In this document: piece by piece, positions 23,733 to 30,436 of the stretch | Numbering within the stretch: position 1 is the first letter of the stretch | Layout: each line of letters begins with the position of its first letter | Assembly (NCBI GenBank): GCA_022865725.1 | Contig: JALHTP010000175.1 | Span: forward strand, 1 to 30,436 | Direction of reading: 5' to 3' | DNA from: Methyloceanibacter sp. | GTDB lineage: Bacteria > Pseudomonadota > Alphaproteobacteria > Rhizobiales > Methyloligellaceae | Length of the DNA: 30,436 bases | The notes under the pieces: model-generated | What the model saw: the letters and a program-made list of their open reading frames with translations, nothing else | Database searches by the model: none | What the model was told of the DNA's origin: nothing | Made by a program: the position numbers and the translations under genes

Positions 23733-25235
23733 ATGTTCCCCAAGCCCCGCCAAGACCTGGTCCCCAATACCGCCGAATTCGAGCGCCTGCCTTTCGTCAA
23801 GGCGACCGGATTTCGCGAATATGATGCGCGCTGGCGCTATCCCGAAGAGATCAATCTGATCGGGTTGGAGGCGGTCGGCCTCGGCCTCGCCACGCTGATG
23901 CGCGCCCGCGGCGTGCCGGTGCGAATCGTGGTCGGCCACGACTACCGCTCTTATTCGGCAGCGGTGAAAGCGGCGCTGACGACCGGGCTGCTCGCCGGCG
24001 GTGCCGAGGTGCACGACATCGGCCTGGCGCTCTCGCCCATGGCCTATTTCGCGCAGTTCGCGCTGGAGGTGGAAGGCGTCGCCATGGTCACCGCGAGCCA
24101 TAACGACAATGGCTGGACCGGCATCAAGATGGGCATCGAGCGGCCGCTGACCTTCGCGCCCGACGACATGACGGCGCTGAAGGACATCGTCCTGAATGCG
24201 GACTTCGCTCCGCAGCAGGCGGCCGGGCGCTATGTCTTCGTGCCCGACATGCCGGAGCGCTACATGGCCGATCTCATGGCGCGGCCGAAATTACTGCGGC
24301 CCTTGAAGGTGGTCGTCTCCTGCGGCAACGGCACGGCGGGTGCTTTCGCCCCGCGCGTCCTTGCCGAGCTCGGCGCGACGGTCATCCCGCTCAATTGCGA
24401 TCTCGACTACAATTTCCCCGCCCACAACCCGAATCCCGAAGACCTCGGCATGCTGAACGCTACCCGCGACGCCGTGCTCGAGCACAAGGCCGATCTCGGG
24501 CTCGCTTTCGACGGCGACGGCGATCGCTGCGGCGTGGTCGACAATGAGGGCGAGATGATCTTCGCCGACAAGGTGGGCGTGATGCTCGCGCGCGACATCG
24601 CCGCCCGCAACAAAGGCGCGCTGTTCGTCGCCGACGTGAAATCGACCGGGTTGTTCCTCACCGACCCCGTGCTGAAAGAGCATGGCGCCAAGACGCTCTA
24701 CTGGAAGACCGGCCATTCCTACATCAAGCGTTACAGCCACGAGACCGGCGCGCTGGTCGGCTTCGAGAAGTCGGGCCATTTCTTCTTCAATCCGCCGCTC
24801 GGCCGGGGCTATGACGACGGGCTGGTGGCGGGGCTCGCCGTGCTCGACATGCTCGACCGCAACCCCGGAAAATCGCTCGCCGAGTTGAAGCGCGAACTGC
24901 CGCAGACCTGGCAATCGCCAACCATGTCGCCGCATTGCGACGACGAGCTGAAATACGCGGTCGTCGACCGTGTGGTCGACCATTTCAAAAAAGTCGCGGC
25001 CAATGGCGGCAAGCTCGCCGGGCAGAGGATCCGCGAGATCATCACCGTCAACGGCATCAGGATCGTTCTCGACGACGGCACCTGGGGACTGGTGCGCGCC
25101 TCCTCCAACAAGCCCGAGCTCGTCGTCGTTGTGGAGAGCCCGACCTCGGAGGCGAATATGCGGGCGATCTTCGCCGAGATCGACGCCGAGCTTGCCAAGC
25201 AGCCTGAGGTCGGCGCGTACAATCAGAAGATCTGA
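23733..25235 (+). CDS. Phosphomannomutase/phosphoglucomutase
   Basis: The protein has 500 residues from the ATG at 23733 (AGAGG just upstream); an ATG at 23721 and a TTG at 23610 are alternatives. All four alpha-D-phosphohexomutase signatures are intact: the phosphoserine loop VTASHNDNGWTGIKM (Ser122), the metal loop FDGDGDRCGVVD (260-265), the sugar-binding loop GFEKSGHFFF (Glu345, Ser347), and the phosphate loop RASSNKPELVVVVES near the C-terminus. It interconverts hexose 1- and 6-phosphates, feeding GDP-mannose or UDP-glucose for envelope polysaccharides. The length is typical of bifunctional AlgC/ManB-type enzymes. It is cytosolic. No polysaccharide cluster is visible next to it. Confidence 0.9.
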   Translation: MFPKPRQDLVPNTAEFERLPFVKATGFREYDARWRYPEEINLIGLEAVGLGLATLMRARGVPVRIVVGHDYRSYSAAVKAALTTGLLAGGAEVHDIGLALSPMAYFAQFALEVEGVAMVTASHNDNGWTGIKMGIERPLTFAPDDMTALKDIVLNADFAPQQAAGRYVFVPDMPERYMADLMARPKLLRPLKVVVSCGNGTAGAFAPRVLAELGATVIPLNCDLDYNFPAHNPNPEDLGMLNATRDAVLEHKADLGLAFDGDGDRCGVVDNEGEMIFADKVGVMLARDIAARNKGALFVADVKSTGLFLTDPVLKEHGAKTLYWKTGHSYIKRYSHETGALVGFEKSGHFFFNPPLGRGYDDGLVAGLAVLDMLDRNPGKSLAELKRELPQTWQSPTMSPHCDDELKYAVVDRVVDHFKKVAANGGKLAGQRIREIITVNGIRIVLDDGTWGLVRASSNKPELVVVVESPTSEANMRAIFAEIDAELAKQPEVGAYNQKI

Positions 25236-25330
25236 CGCGGCGCGTGCATGACACAGAGCAGTGCGGCGCCACAGAACTGTCAGGCGCCTGTCGCAAATCT
25301 GCAAAGCGAATTTGCTTTTTTGCCCGCGTC

Positions 25331-25950
25331 ATGATCGATTTGTCCTTCAGCAGTTTGATCTTCGCAAGCGGCCTCGCCGCCGGCGTCACCCTCGATCTTC
25401 TGCTGCTGCGCACTCTGCTCCCTCCGCCCTTCCGCATCTGGCCGACGCCCGAGCCCGGCAGCTGGCAGAGCCTGACCTTTTGGGGATTGTTCCGCGGCGG
25501 CATGGTCCTGACCTTCGTCGTCGCCGCGCTCGACTGGAACAGCACGCCCTTGCTGGATTGGACCCGCTTCATCCCCGGCCTGCCGCTTGGGCTGATCGGC
25601 CTCTTCGTCACCGTCTGCGGCTATTTCAATCTCGGCCTCGGCAACACCTATTGCGGGGCCGACGGCCTGGTGACGGGCGGGCTCTATCGCTTCAGCCGCA
25701 ATCCGCAATACACGGCATCGATGATTGGACTTGTCGGCTCTGCATCGGCGCCAACTCGATATTCACGATTGCAATGTCCACGGTGATGGCCGGCGCCTAT
25801 GTCATGATGGCGCTGGTGGAAGAGGACTGGCTGAAGCAGCTCTACGGCGCGCCCTATCGCGATTATTGCCGGCAGACCGCGCGCTTCCTCGACATACAAG
25901 GCCTCATCGCTCTCGCCGAGCGGAGAAAGCCACTACGCGAAACGAGTTGA
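25331..25950 (+). pseudogene. Isoprenylcysteine/phospholipid methyltransferase-like membrane protein, frame-disrupted
   Basis: The first part (ATG 25331 to about 25738) encodes TM segments SLIFASGLAAGVTLDLLLL and FRGGMVLTFVVAALDW, then LGLIGLFVTVCGYFNLGL and the conserved GGLYRFSRNPQYTASMIGL, the hallmark R-N-P-Q-Y of ICMT/PEMT-like methyltransferases. The sequence then continues in another frame (LCIGANSIFTIAMSTVMAG, ALVEEDWLKQLYGAPYRDYC) to a stop at 25950; the E-E-W/D-x-L...Y...Y block is the expected C-terminal motif. One missing base near 25738-25741 explains the break. Restored, the protein would have about 206 residues and the usual fold. Either the gene is recently inactivated or the assembly has a one-base error. 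No good ribosome site is visible. Confidence 0.75.
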
Positions 25951-25970
25951 GCAAGTGGGATAAATGAGAT

Positions 25971-26028
25971 TCGTCATGGCCGGGCACAGGCTTGGGTTTC
26001 AATTAAGACCTGTTGCCCGGCATGACGA
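25971..26028. repeat. REP-like palindrome between convergent genes
   Basis: TCGTCATGGCCGGGCACAGG and CCTGTTGCCCGGCATGACGA are imperfect inverted repeats around an AT-rich centre. The arms belong to the same CATG-CCCGG family as 12014-12110. The element lies between the disrupted methyltransferase gene and dusA and may act as a bidirectional terminator. Confidence 0.75.
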
Positions 26029-26052
26029 GATAGGTTGAGACTCGCGCCGCCC

Positions 26053-27093
26053 CTATTCGGCGGCGACAGCAACGCGCTCCTCACCCGCAACGATGCGCCG
26101 CGCCCCCAGCAACACGTAGATGCCGGCCCCGTCGAGATGGGCGTTCTCGGCGAGATGCCGCCGGAAGGCGCGCGCGCGGGGCTGCCCATGGAATAACCCG
26201 AGGATATGCCGCGTCATTTGATTGAGGCGCGCGCCCCTTGCAAGCTCGGCCTCGACATAAGGCACGAAGCAGTCGAGCACATCGAGCCGCGATGGCGGCG
26301 TCTCGTTCGATCCGAACAGCGCCGCATCGACCTCCACCATGAGATAAGGATCGGCATAGGCCGCACGCCCAAGCATGACGCCGTCGACATGCGGCAGATG
26401 CGCCTGCGCCGCTGCGAGCGAGCCGATCCCCCCATTCAGCACGATCTCGAGCTCGGGCCGGCGCGTCTTCAGCCGGAACACGCGATCGTAGTCGAGCGGC
26501 GGCACGTCGCGATTCTCCTTGGGGCTCAGCCCCTTGAGCCAGGCCTTGCGCGCATGCACGATGACGGTGCGGACGCCCGCATCGGCGACGGCGTCGATGA
26601 ACCGGTCGAGGCCCGCTTCCGCATCCTGGTCGTCGATGCCGATGCGGCATTTCACCGTGATGGGGAGGCCCGCCGCTTCGCCCATCGCCGCCACGCACTC
26701 GGCGACGAGATCGGGCTCGGCCATGAGACAGGCGCCGAACCGCCCCGACTGCACGCGGTCCGACGGGCAGCCGACATTGAGGTTGATCTCGTCATAGCCA
26801 TAGTCGGCGCCGACGCGCGAAGCGGCGGCAAGCTTCTCGGGATCGCTGCCCCCAAGTTGAAGCCCAACGGGACGCTCTTCGGGGGAGAAGCCGAGCACGC
26901 GCTCACGATTGCCGTAGAGCACAGCGTCCGCCGTAACCATCTCGGTATAGAGGAAACTCCGCCGCGAGATGAGCCTGAGGAAATAGCGGCAGTGGCGGTC
27001 GGTCCACTCCATCATCGGCGCGACGCAGAAGCGATGGGAGTCAGATTTCAAAGGCTTAGGCTCCGCAACTGAATCAATCTGCGAACTCAACAC
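26053..27093 (-). CDS. dusA: tRNA-dihydrouridine synthase A
   Basis: The protein has 346 residues starting with GTG at 27093. The FMN-dependent TIM-barrel enzyme reduces uridines in the tRNA D-loop. Signatures are FCVAPMMEWTDRHCRYFLR (22-40, DusA type), LYTEMVTADAVLYGN, QLGGSDPEKLA, and the active-site INLNVGCPSDRVQSGRFGACLM with catalytic Cys109. Further FMN and RNA contacts are VKCRIGIDD, VIVHARKAWLKGLSPKENR, VLNGGI and DGVMLGRAAY. The R-K-A-W-L-x-G-L-S-P-K-E-N-R block is specific to DusA rather than DusB or DusC. The start is 6 bases after the stop of the HxlR regulator, so the two are probably co-transcribed. Confidence 0.95.
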   Translation of the reverse strand: MLSSQIDSVAEPKPLKSDSHRFCVAPMMEWTDRHCRYFLRLISRRSFLYTEMVTADAVLYGNRERVLGFSPEERPVGLQLGGSDPEKLAAASRVGADYGYDEINLNVGCPSDRVQSGRFGACLMAEPDLVAECVAAMGEAAGLPITVKCRIGIDDQDAEAGLDRFIDAVADAGVRTVIVHARKAWLKGLSPKENRDVPPLDYDRVFRLKTRRPELEIVLNGGIGSLAAAQAHLPHVDGVMLGRAAYADPYLMVEVDAALFGSNETPPSRLDVLDCFVPYVEAELARGARLNQMTRHILGLFHGQPRARAFRRHLAENAHLDGAGIYVLLGARRIVAGEERVAVAAE

Positions 27094-27099
27094 GGGGCT

Positions 27100-27417
27100 T
27101 CACCCATAGCGCTCGCCCCAATTGTGCAGGGCCTTCAGCACCGGGCCGAGCGCCTTGCCCTTGTCGGTGAGGAAATATTCGTAGCGCGGCGGATGGCTTT
27201 CATAAAGCCGGGTCGCGATCATGCCGCTTTGCTCGAGCGTCTTTAGCCGGGCGGAAAGCGTGTTGGGCGCGACACCGCCGAGCCCCTCCTCCAGCTGCTG
27301 GAAGCGCAGCGGCCCCTTGCGGAAAAGATCGCGCAGCACGAGCAGCGACCATTTCTCGCCGATGACATCGAGTGCGCGCGCCACCGGGCACTCGCCCTGG
27401 CTATATCCGTTCGCCAT
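27100..27417 (-). CDS. HxlR family transcriptional regulator
   Basis: The protein has 105 residues with a winged helix-turn-helix: CPVARALDVIGEKWSLLVLRDL (Cys10 onwards), RFQQLEEGLGGVAPNTLSARLKTLEQSGMI, and the wing YESHPPRYEYFLTDKG. Cys10 is in the N-terminal position that senses oxidants or aldehydes in several HxlR proteins (HypR, YodB and QorR types). Such regulators usually repress a divergent neighbour, here the membrane-protein gene at 27526. It shares a 108-base region with that gene. Confidence 0.93.
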   Translation of the reverse strand: MANGYSQGECPVARALDVIGEKWSLLVLRDLFRKGPLRFQQLEEGLGGVAPNTLSARLKTLEQSGMIATRLYESHPPRYEYFLTDKGKALGPVLKALHNWGERYG

Positions 27418-27463
27418 GTGCGCTAGATAGCCAAGCCCCTTGACGAATTCAAGTCTCTATCTA

Positions 27464-27492
27464 TTGACAAGCGACTTGCAATTTTGTAGTTA
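27464..27492 (+). promoter_or_regulatory. Promoter of the membrane-protein gene with overlapping HxlR-type operator
   Basis: TTGACA (27464-27469) and TAGTTA (27487-27492) are spaced 17 bases apart. Between and over them lies ACTTGCAATTTTGTAGT (27475-27491), an imperfect inverted repeat of the type bound by HxlR proteins. A GGAGG site and ATG (27526) follow. Confidence 0.5.
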
Positions 27493-27525
27493 GTGTATAC
27501 GCGAAACCCTTGAAGGAGGCGTATC

Positions 27526-28278
27526 ATGGCTGTTCCCTGCCCTATTTCATCTTCGCCGGAACCGCGGCTGCCCTCGTTACGATTCTCTACGGCCTCAATC
27601 GCGCGCTCGCCGACGCGGGCTGGCCCCCGCAGAGCCGGACACGAACGTTTCGCTTCTCGGCAGCGATCCTCCTGGGTTGGCTCGCCGTAGCCATCGCGCT
27701 GGCGGCGATGAGCGTCTACCACGCGGGCGCAAACACCATCCCCACCATCCAATACGGCATCTTGCTGCCCATTCTGGTCGGCACCCTGCTGCTGTGGCGA
27801 TCTGAATCGCTGGCGCACATCCTCGATGCCGTGCCGCAGCAATGGATCGTCGGCGTGCAAGCTTTACCGCGCGCTCGGCGTGATCTTCCTCATTCTCTAC
27901 GCGACCGGGGAGCTGCCCCGCCTATTTGCCTGGCCGGCCGGCGTGGGCGACATCGCCGTCGGCCTTCTCGCTCCCGTGGTGGCGCTCGCCTACACCTGGG
28001 CGCCGCGCGATGCAGCGGGTCTCGTCAGGGCCTGGAACGTTTTTAGCATCCTGGATCTCGTTGTCGCGGTCACCACCGGATTCTTGACCGCGCCCTCCCT
28101 GCTGCAACCCATCGAGGTGCAGCCCAATAGCGAGATGATGAGCGTCCTCCCCATGGTGTTGATCCCGGTCTATCTGGTGCCGTTGTCTATCCCGCTGCAT
28201 CTGGCGTCGCTGGCGAAGCTGCAGCGCGTGGCGGTGCAAGCGGCGGGCGGCAAAGGAGTGGCGAGAGCTTCAGCCTGA
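27526..28278 (+). pseudogene. Six-TM-like membrane protein, reading frame broken twice with compensating shifts
   Basis: An ideal AAGGAGG site 7 bases before the ATG at 27526 marks the start, but this frame runs into a stop at 27688. The membrane-protein sequence (LPYFIFAGTAAALVTILYGL, FSAAILLGWLAVAIALAAMS, YGILLPILVGTLLLW) lies one frame back, from about 27538 to 27858. Then one extra base restores the first frame (LYRALGVIFLILYATGELP, VGDIAVGLLAPVVALAY, VLIPVYLVPLSIPLHLASLA) to the stop at 28278. Restored length is about 250 residues. Nearly all of it is hydrophobic helices, with no family I can name. The gene is divergent from the HxlR regulator, which probably controls it. One deletion and one insertion that cancel suggest read errors or real decay with partial repair. 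Confidence 0.7.
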
Positions 28279-28299
28279 CCTCGACCCCGCCGGCAATGC

Positions 28300-28339
28300 G
28301 AGCGGCTTCGCGTCCTTGGGCTAAGACGCGGAGCCGCTC
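28300..28339. terminator. Strong bidirectional hairpin terminator
   Basis: GAGCGGCTTCGCGTC (28300-28314) and GACGCGGAGCCGCTC (28325-28339) form a 15-pair stem with one G-T-type mismatch and a 10-base loop. It lies between two convergent genes. The flanking U-tracts are short. Confidence 0.75.
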
Positions 28340-28341
28340 CC

Positions 28342-29178
28342 TTATTGCAGCTCGGAGGCCGTTTCCGCCGTCGCCGGCGGATGCGGCTTCGAGATCATAT
28401 AGGCGGCCACGTCCCAAGCCTGCTGCACGGTGAGCACCGGCGTCAGATAGTCGATGCCGAACGGCATGTTGTCGCGGATATAGGACGCGGCATAGGCGGT
28501 CTTGGCCATGCCCGCGCCGCCATTGAAGCTCCCGTCCCCCCAGAGCGGTGGGATGGAATAGCCGATGCCGGGGCTCGGTTTCGGCTCACCCTGCCCGTCT
28601 TCCTTGTGACAGGTGGCGCAATGCTTGGCGTACACCACCTCTCCCCGCCTCGCGTCAGGCGGCTCGACCGGCGGCGAGATCGGCTTCAACCCCATGCCGG
28701 CGATCCGCACGCCCTCCGGCGTGCCCTTGCCGACGAACTTGATATAGGCGACGAGCGCCTCCATCTCGCGGCTCTCGGGCGGCAAATCCTTGCCGTTCAT
28801 GCTCCTCCGCATGCAGCCGTTGATCCGTCTTGTCAGCGTGAGCACCTGGTCGTCGACCAGCATGGGGAAGGTCGCGAAGGTGGAGACGAAAGGCGCGGCG
28901 AAGGGCTGCAGCCCGGCATTGAGGTGGCAGCTCTGGCAGGCGAGGTCGTTGCCGGCATAACGCATGGCGGGAGCGGTCGCGTTCTTGCCGATATGGCGCG
29001 GCGTGTTGACGATCAGGTCCCTGCCATAGCGGACGAGGTCGTTCTCCGTGCCCTGGCCGAGCTTGGTGATATCGACCGCATACCAATCGGTCCGCTGGCC
29101 CCACAGGTAATAACCGGCTCCAAGCCCGGCAGCAGCCACGACGACGAGCGCGAGGGCGAGGAGGAAGGCCTTCAACAT
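28342..29178 (-). CDS. TsdA-like diheme cytochrome c (thiosulfate dehydrogenase/tetrathionate reductase type)
   Basis: The protein has 278 residues from the ATG at 29178; the frame is open further upstream without support. An N-terminal segment (about 3-26) is a signal anchor. The first haem site is CQSCH (81-85) in the NDLACQSCHLNAGLQPFAAP block and the second CATCH (187-191). Between them, RINGCMRRSMNGKDLP (118-133) matches the TsdA signature in which a Cys (here Cys122) is the unusual axial ligand of haem 1. Met224 in NGGAGMAK is in the place of the haem 2 ligand. TsdA joins two thiosulfates to tetrathionate in the periplasm, or the reverse. No sox or other sulfur genes are in the window, so the physiological direction is unknown. 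Confidence 0.85.
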   Translation of the reverse strand: MLKAFLLALALVVVAAAGLGAGYYLWGQRTDWYAVDITKLGQGTENDLVRYGRDLIVNTPRHIGKNATAPAMRYAGNDLACQSCHLNAGLQPFAAPFVSTFATFPMLVDDQVLTLTRRINGCMRRSMNGKDLPPESREMEALVAYIKFVGKGTPEGVRIAGMGLKPISPPVEPPDARRGEVVYAKHCATCHKEDGQGEPKPSPGIGYSIPPLWGDGSFNGGAGMAKTAYAASYIRDNMPFGIDYLTPVLTVQQAWDVAAYMISKPHPPATAETASELQ

Positions 29179-29319
29179 GGGCAGGGACCCTATGGCGGCG
29201 GCGAGACAGAGAACCCATATAAGTTGGGGTGTATCGAGTGCTTTGGGCGCGAGCGAGGTCGGGGCCCCGTTCATACGATTCGCCGCTTGCTAGATTTCCA
29301 CCTCAGGCCCTTCAACACA

Positions 29320-30021
29320 ATGGCACGCATCCGGACTCTGTTGATTGTTGCGGGCGTTGCGCTCGGAGGCGCCCTCGCTTTCCTCCTCTTGATCGGGCCG
29401 GGAGGCCGTCCCATGACCGTGGCTCAACTTCTCGACTCGGCGGCATCGGTGTTCGGCATCCGCACTGCCGAAGAGCCTCGATATGAGGTCGTCGACCGCA
29501 TCGGCGACGTCGAAATCAGACGCTATGGCCCCCGCTTCGCCGCCGAGACCACGGTGCAGGCGGAGGGCGACAAGGCCATGAACCAGGCCTTTTTCATCCT
29601 GGCGGGCTATATTTTCGGCGGGAACCGGCGGACGCAGGACATCGCCATGAAGGCGCCGGTCGCCATGGAACGCGGCCAAGCCATAGCCATGACGGCGCCG
29701 GTCGCGACGGAAGCATCCGGCGGGCGCCTTACCATGCGGTTCTTTCTTCCGGCGGCCATCACCGCCGCCAACGCCCCCGAGCCGAACGACAAAAGGGTGA
29801 GGCTCGTGGCGGTCCCCGAGGAGACCGTCGCCGCGCTGCGGTTCGCCGGCACATGGCGAGAGGGTGCAATCGAAGGCCGGAAGCGGGAGTTGCTCGCCGG
29901 GCTTGATGGGTTCGGTTGGACTCCAGTCGGCGATCCGTTCACGCAACTTTATGATCCACCCTTCACCATCCCCTTCCTTCGCCGTAATGAGGTCGCGGTC
30001 AGGGTCGCCCCACGTCCGTAG
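29320..30021 (+). CDS. SOUL-family haem-binding protein
   Basis: The protein has 233 residues from the ATG at 29320. A hydrophobic N-terminus (about 6-25) is a signal peptide or anchor. The SOUL domain starts at EPRYEVVDRIGDVEIRRYGPR and continues through the repeated IAMKAPVAMER / IAMTAPVATEA motif, MRFFLPAA, ALRFAGTWREG, and the closing PFTQLYDPPFTIPFLRRNEVAV. Eukaryotic relatives (HEBP) bind haem or porphyrins; bacterial roles are not established. It diverges from the TsdA-like cytochrome gene across a 141-base gap and precedes a copper-type ATPase gene on the same strand by 37 bases. Confidence 0.9.
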   Translation: MARIRTLLIVAGVALGGALAFLLLIGPGGRPMTVAQLLDSAASVFGIRTAEEPRYEVVDRIGDVEIRRYGPRFAAETTVQAEGDKAMNQAFFILAGYIFGGNRRTQDIAMKAPVAMERGQAIAMTAPVATEASGGRLTMRFFLPAAITAANAPEPNDKRVRLVAVPEETVAALRFAGTWREGAIEGRKRELLAGLDGFGWTPVGDPFTQLYDPPFTIPFLRRNEVAVRVAPRP

Positions 30022-30058
30022 CGCAACTCCGGCAACCCGGCACGGAAGAGCTCGATTG

Positions 30059-30436
30059 ATGATTCGCATCGAAGCCAAGCTGGCGATCGATCCCGTGTGC
30101 GGGATGACGGTGGATCCGAACATCGGCAAGCCGTTTTACGAGCATCGCGGCCAGACCTATCATTTCTGCTCCGACGGCTGCCGCAGCAAATTCGCCGCCG
30201 ATCCAGGGCGCTATCTCGACAAGAAGGGCGACCCCGAGCCTCTGCCGCAAGGCACCCTCTACACCTGCCCCATGCATCCCGAGATCGTGCAGGAGGGGCC
30301 CGGTCCCTGCCCCATCTGCGGCATGGCGCTCGAGCCCATGGGCGTGCCGCCCGAGCACGAGCACGGCGGCAACCCCGAGCTCGTCGACTTCACGCGGAGA
30401 CTCATGGTCGGCGTGCCGCTCTCGCTTGCGCTCGTC
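30059..30436 (+). CDS. Cu/Ag-type P1B ATPase, N-terminal part (runs off the right edge)
   Basis: 126 residues are visible, starting at the ATG at 30059 with GGAAGAG upstream. First comes a YHS domain (DPVCGMTVDPN, YEHRGQTYHFCSDGCRSKFAADP, about 12-52), then a heavy-metal-binding HMBD domain with YTCPMHPEIVQEGPGPCPICGMALEP (about 68-95), and the beginning of the first membrane segment (RRLMVGVPLSLALV). This YHS + HMBD order is typical of CopA/SilP-type ATPases that export Cu(I) or Ag(I). The catalytic DKTGT motif and CPC membrane motif lie outside the window. Confidence 0.92.
   Translation, partial: MIRIEAKLAIDPVCGMTVDPNIGKPFYEHRGQTYHFCSDGCRSKFAADPGRYLDKKGDPEPLPQGTLYTCPMHPEIVQEGPGPCPICGMALEPMGVPPEHEHGGNPELVDFTRRLMVGVPLSLALV

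Noticed and set aside
25720..25750. Programmed ribosomal frameshift in the methyltransferase gene
   Set aside because: There is no slippery heptamer or downstream pseudoknot-like stem that I can see, and this family is not known to use frameshifting.

Overview
The window is high-GC DNA with short intergenic gaps. Its gene content is typical of an alphaproteobacterium, most likely of the order Hyphomicrobiales (Rhizobiales). Pointers are the DUF1045 and DUF1289 proteins, a TIGR02281-like membrane aspartic protease, cytochrome c', an Lrp regulator, and palindromic intergenic repeats of the kind common in that order. I cannot name a genus from sequence alone.

Layout. (1) 1-506: 5' part of a PLP-dependent ornithine/diaminopimelate-type decarboxylase on the minus strand. 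(2) 690-8989, all minus strand: a cassette of secreted proteins. In transcription order these are a glycine-zipper/peptidoglycan-binding protein, a cytochrome c', a diheme cytochrome c, an active caspase-like protease with a DUF4384 tail, an 872-residue protein with two CXXCH haem motifs and its own DUF4384 tail, and a second caspase-fold protein that has lost its catalytic cysteine. (3) 9157-13086: ordinary accessory genes (glutathione transferase, a degenerate DUF1045 2H protein, a small acidic protein, a 2OG-Fe(II) dioxygenase, a beta-hydroxyacid dehydrogenase) and two palindromic repeats. (4) 13089-17720, minus strand: a third caspase-like protease (caspase, PDZ, ten Sel1 repeats, peptidoglycan-binding-like tail), followed by a metallo-beta-lactamase hydrolase and a uracil-DNA-glycosylase-like protein translationally coupled to it, then an Lrp regulator. 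(5) 17979-19526: a six-TM histidine kinase divergent from that operon. (6) 19619-21117: a PP-loop (QueC-like) gene and a gene-poor stretch with lower GC. (7) 21118-25950: DUF1289, two tandem retropepsin-like proteases, a CDF metal exporter, a phosphohexomutase and a frame-disrupted methyltransferase. (8) 26053-30436: dusA, an HxlR regulator, a divergent membrane-protein gene with two compensating frame breaks, a TsdA-like diheme cytochrome, a SOUL-family protein, and the 5' end of a Cu/Ag P-type ATPase.

The most striking feature is the caspase/cytochrome c cassette at 690-8417. Exported caspase-fold proteins, one active and one apparently dead, are encoded in one run with three c-type cytochromes. 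The active caspase and the large cytochrome share the same accessory domain (DUF4384). This suggests an envelope system that links haem redox state to regulated proteolysis. The link is inferred from gene order and domain sharing. Nothing in the sequence proves it.

Two genes (25331-25950 and 27526-28278) have single-base frame disruptions. Either real decay or assembly error could explain them.
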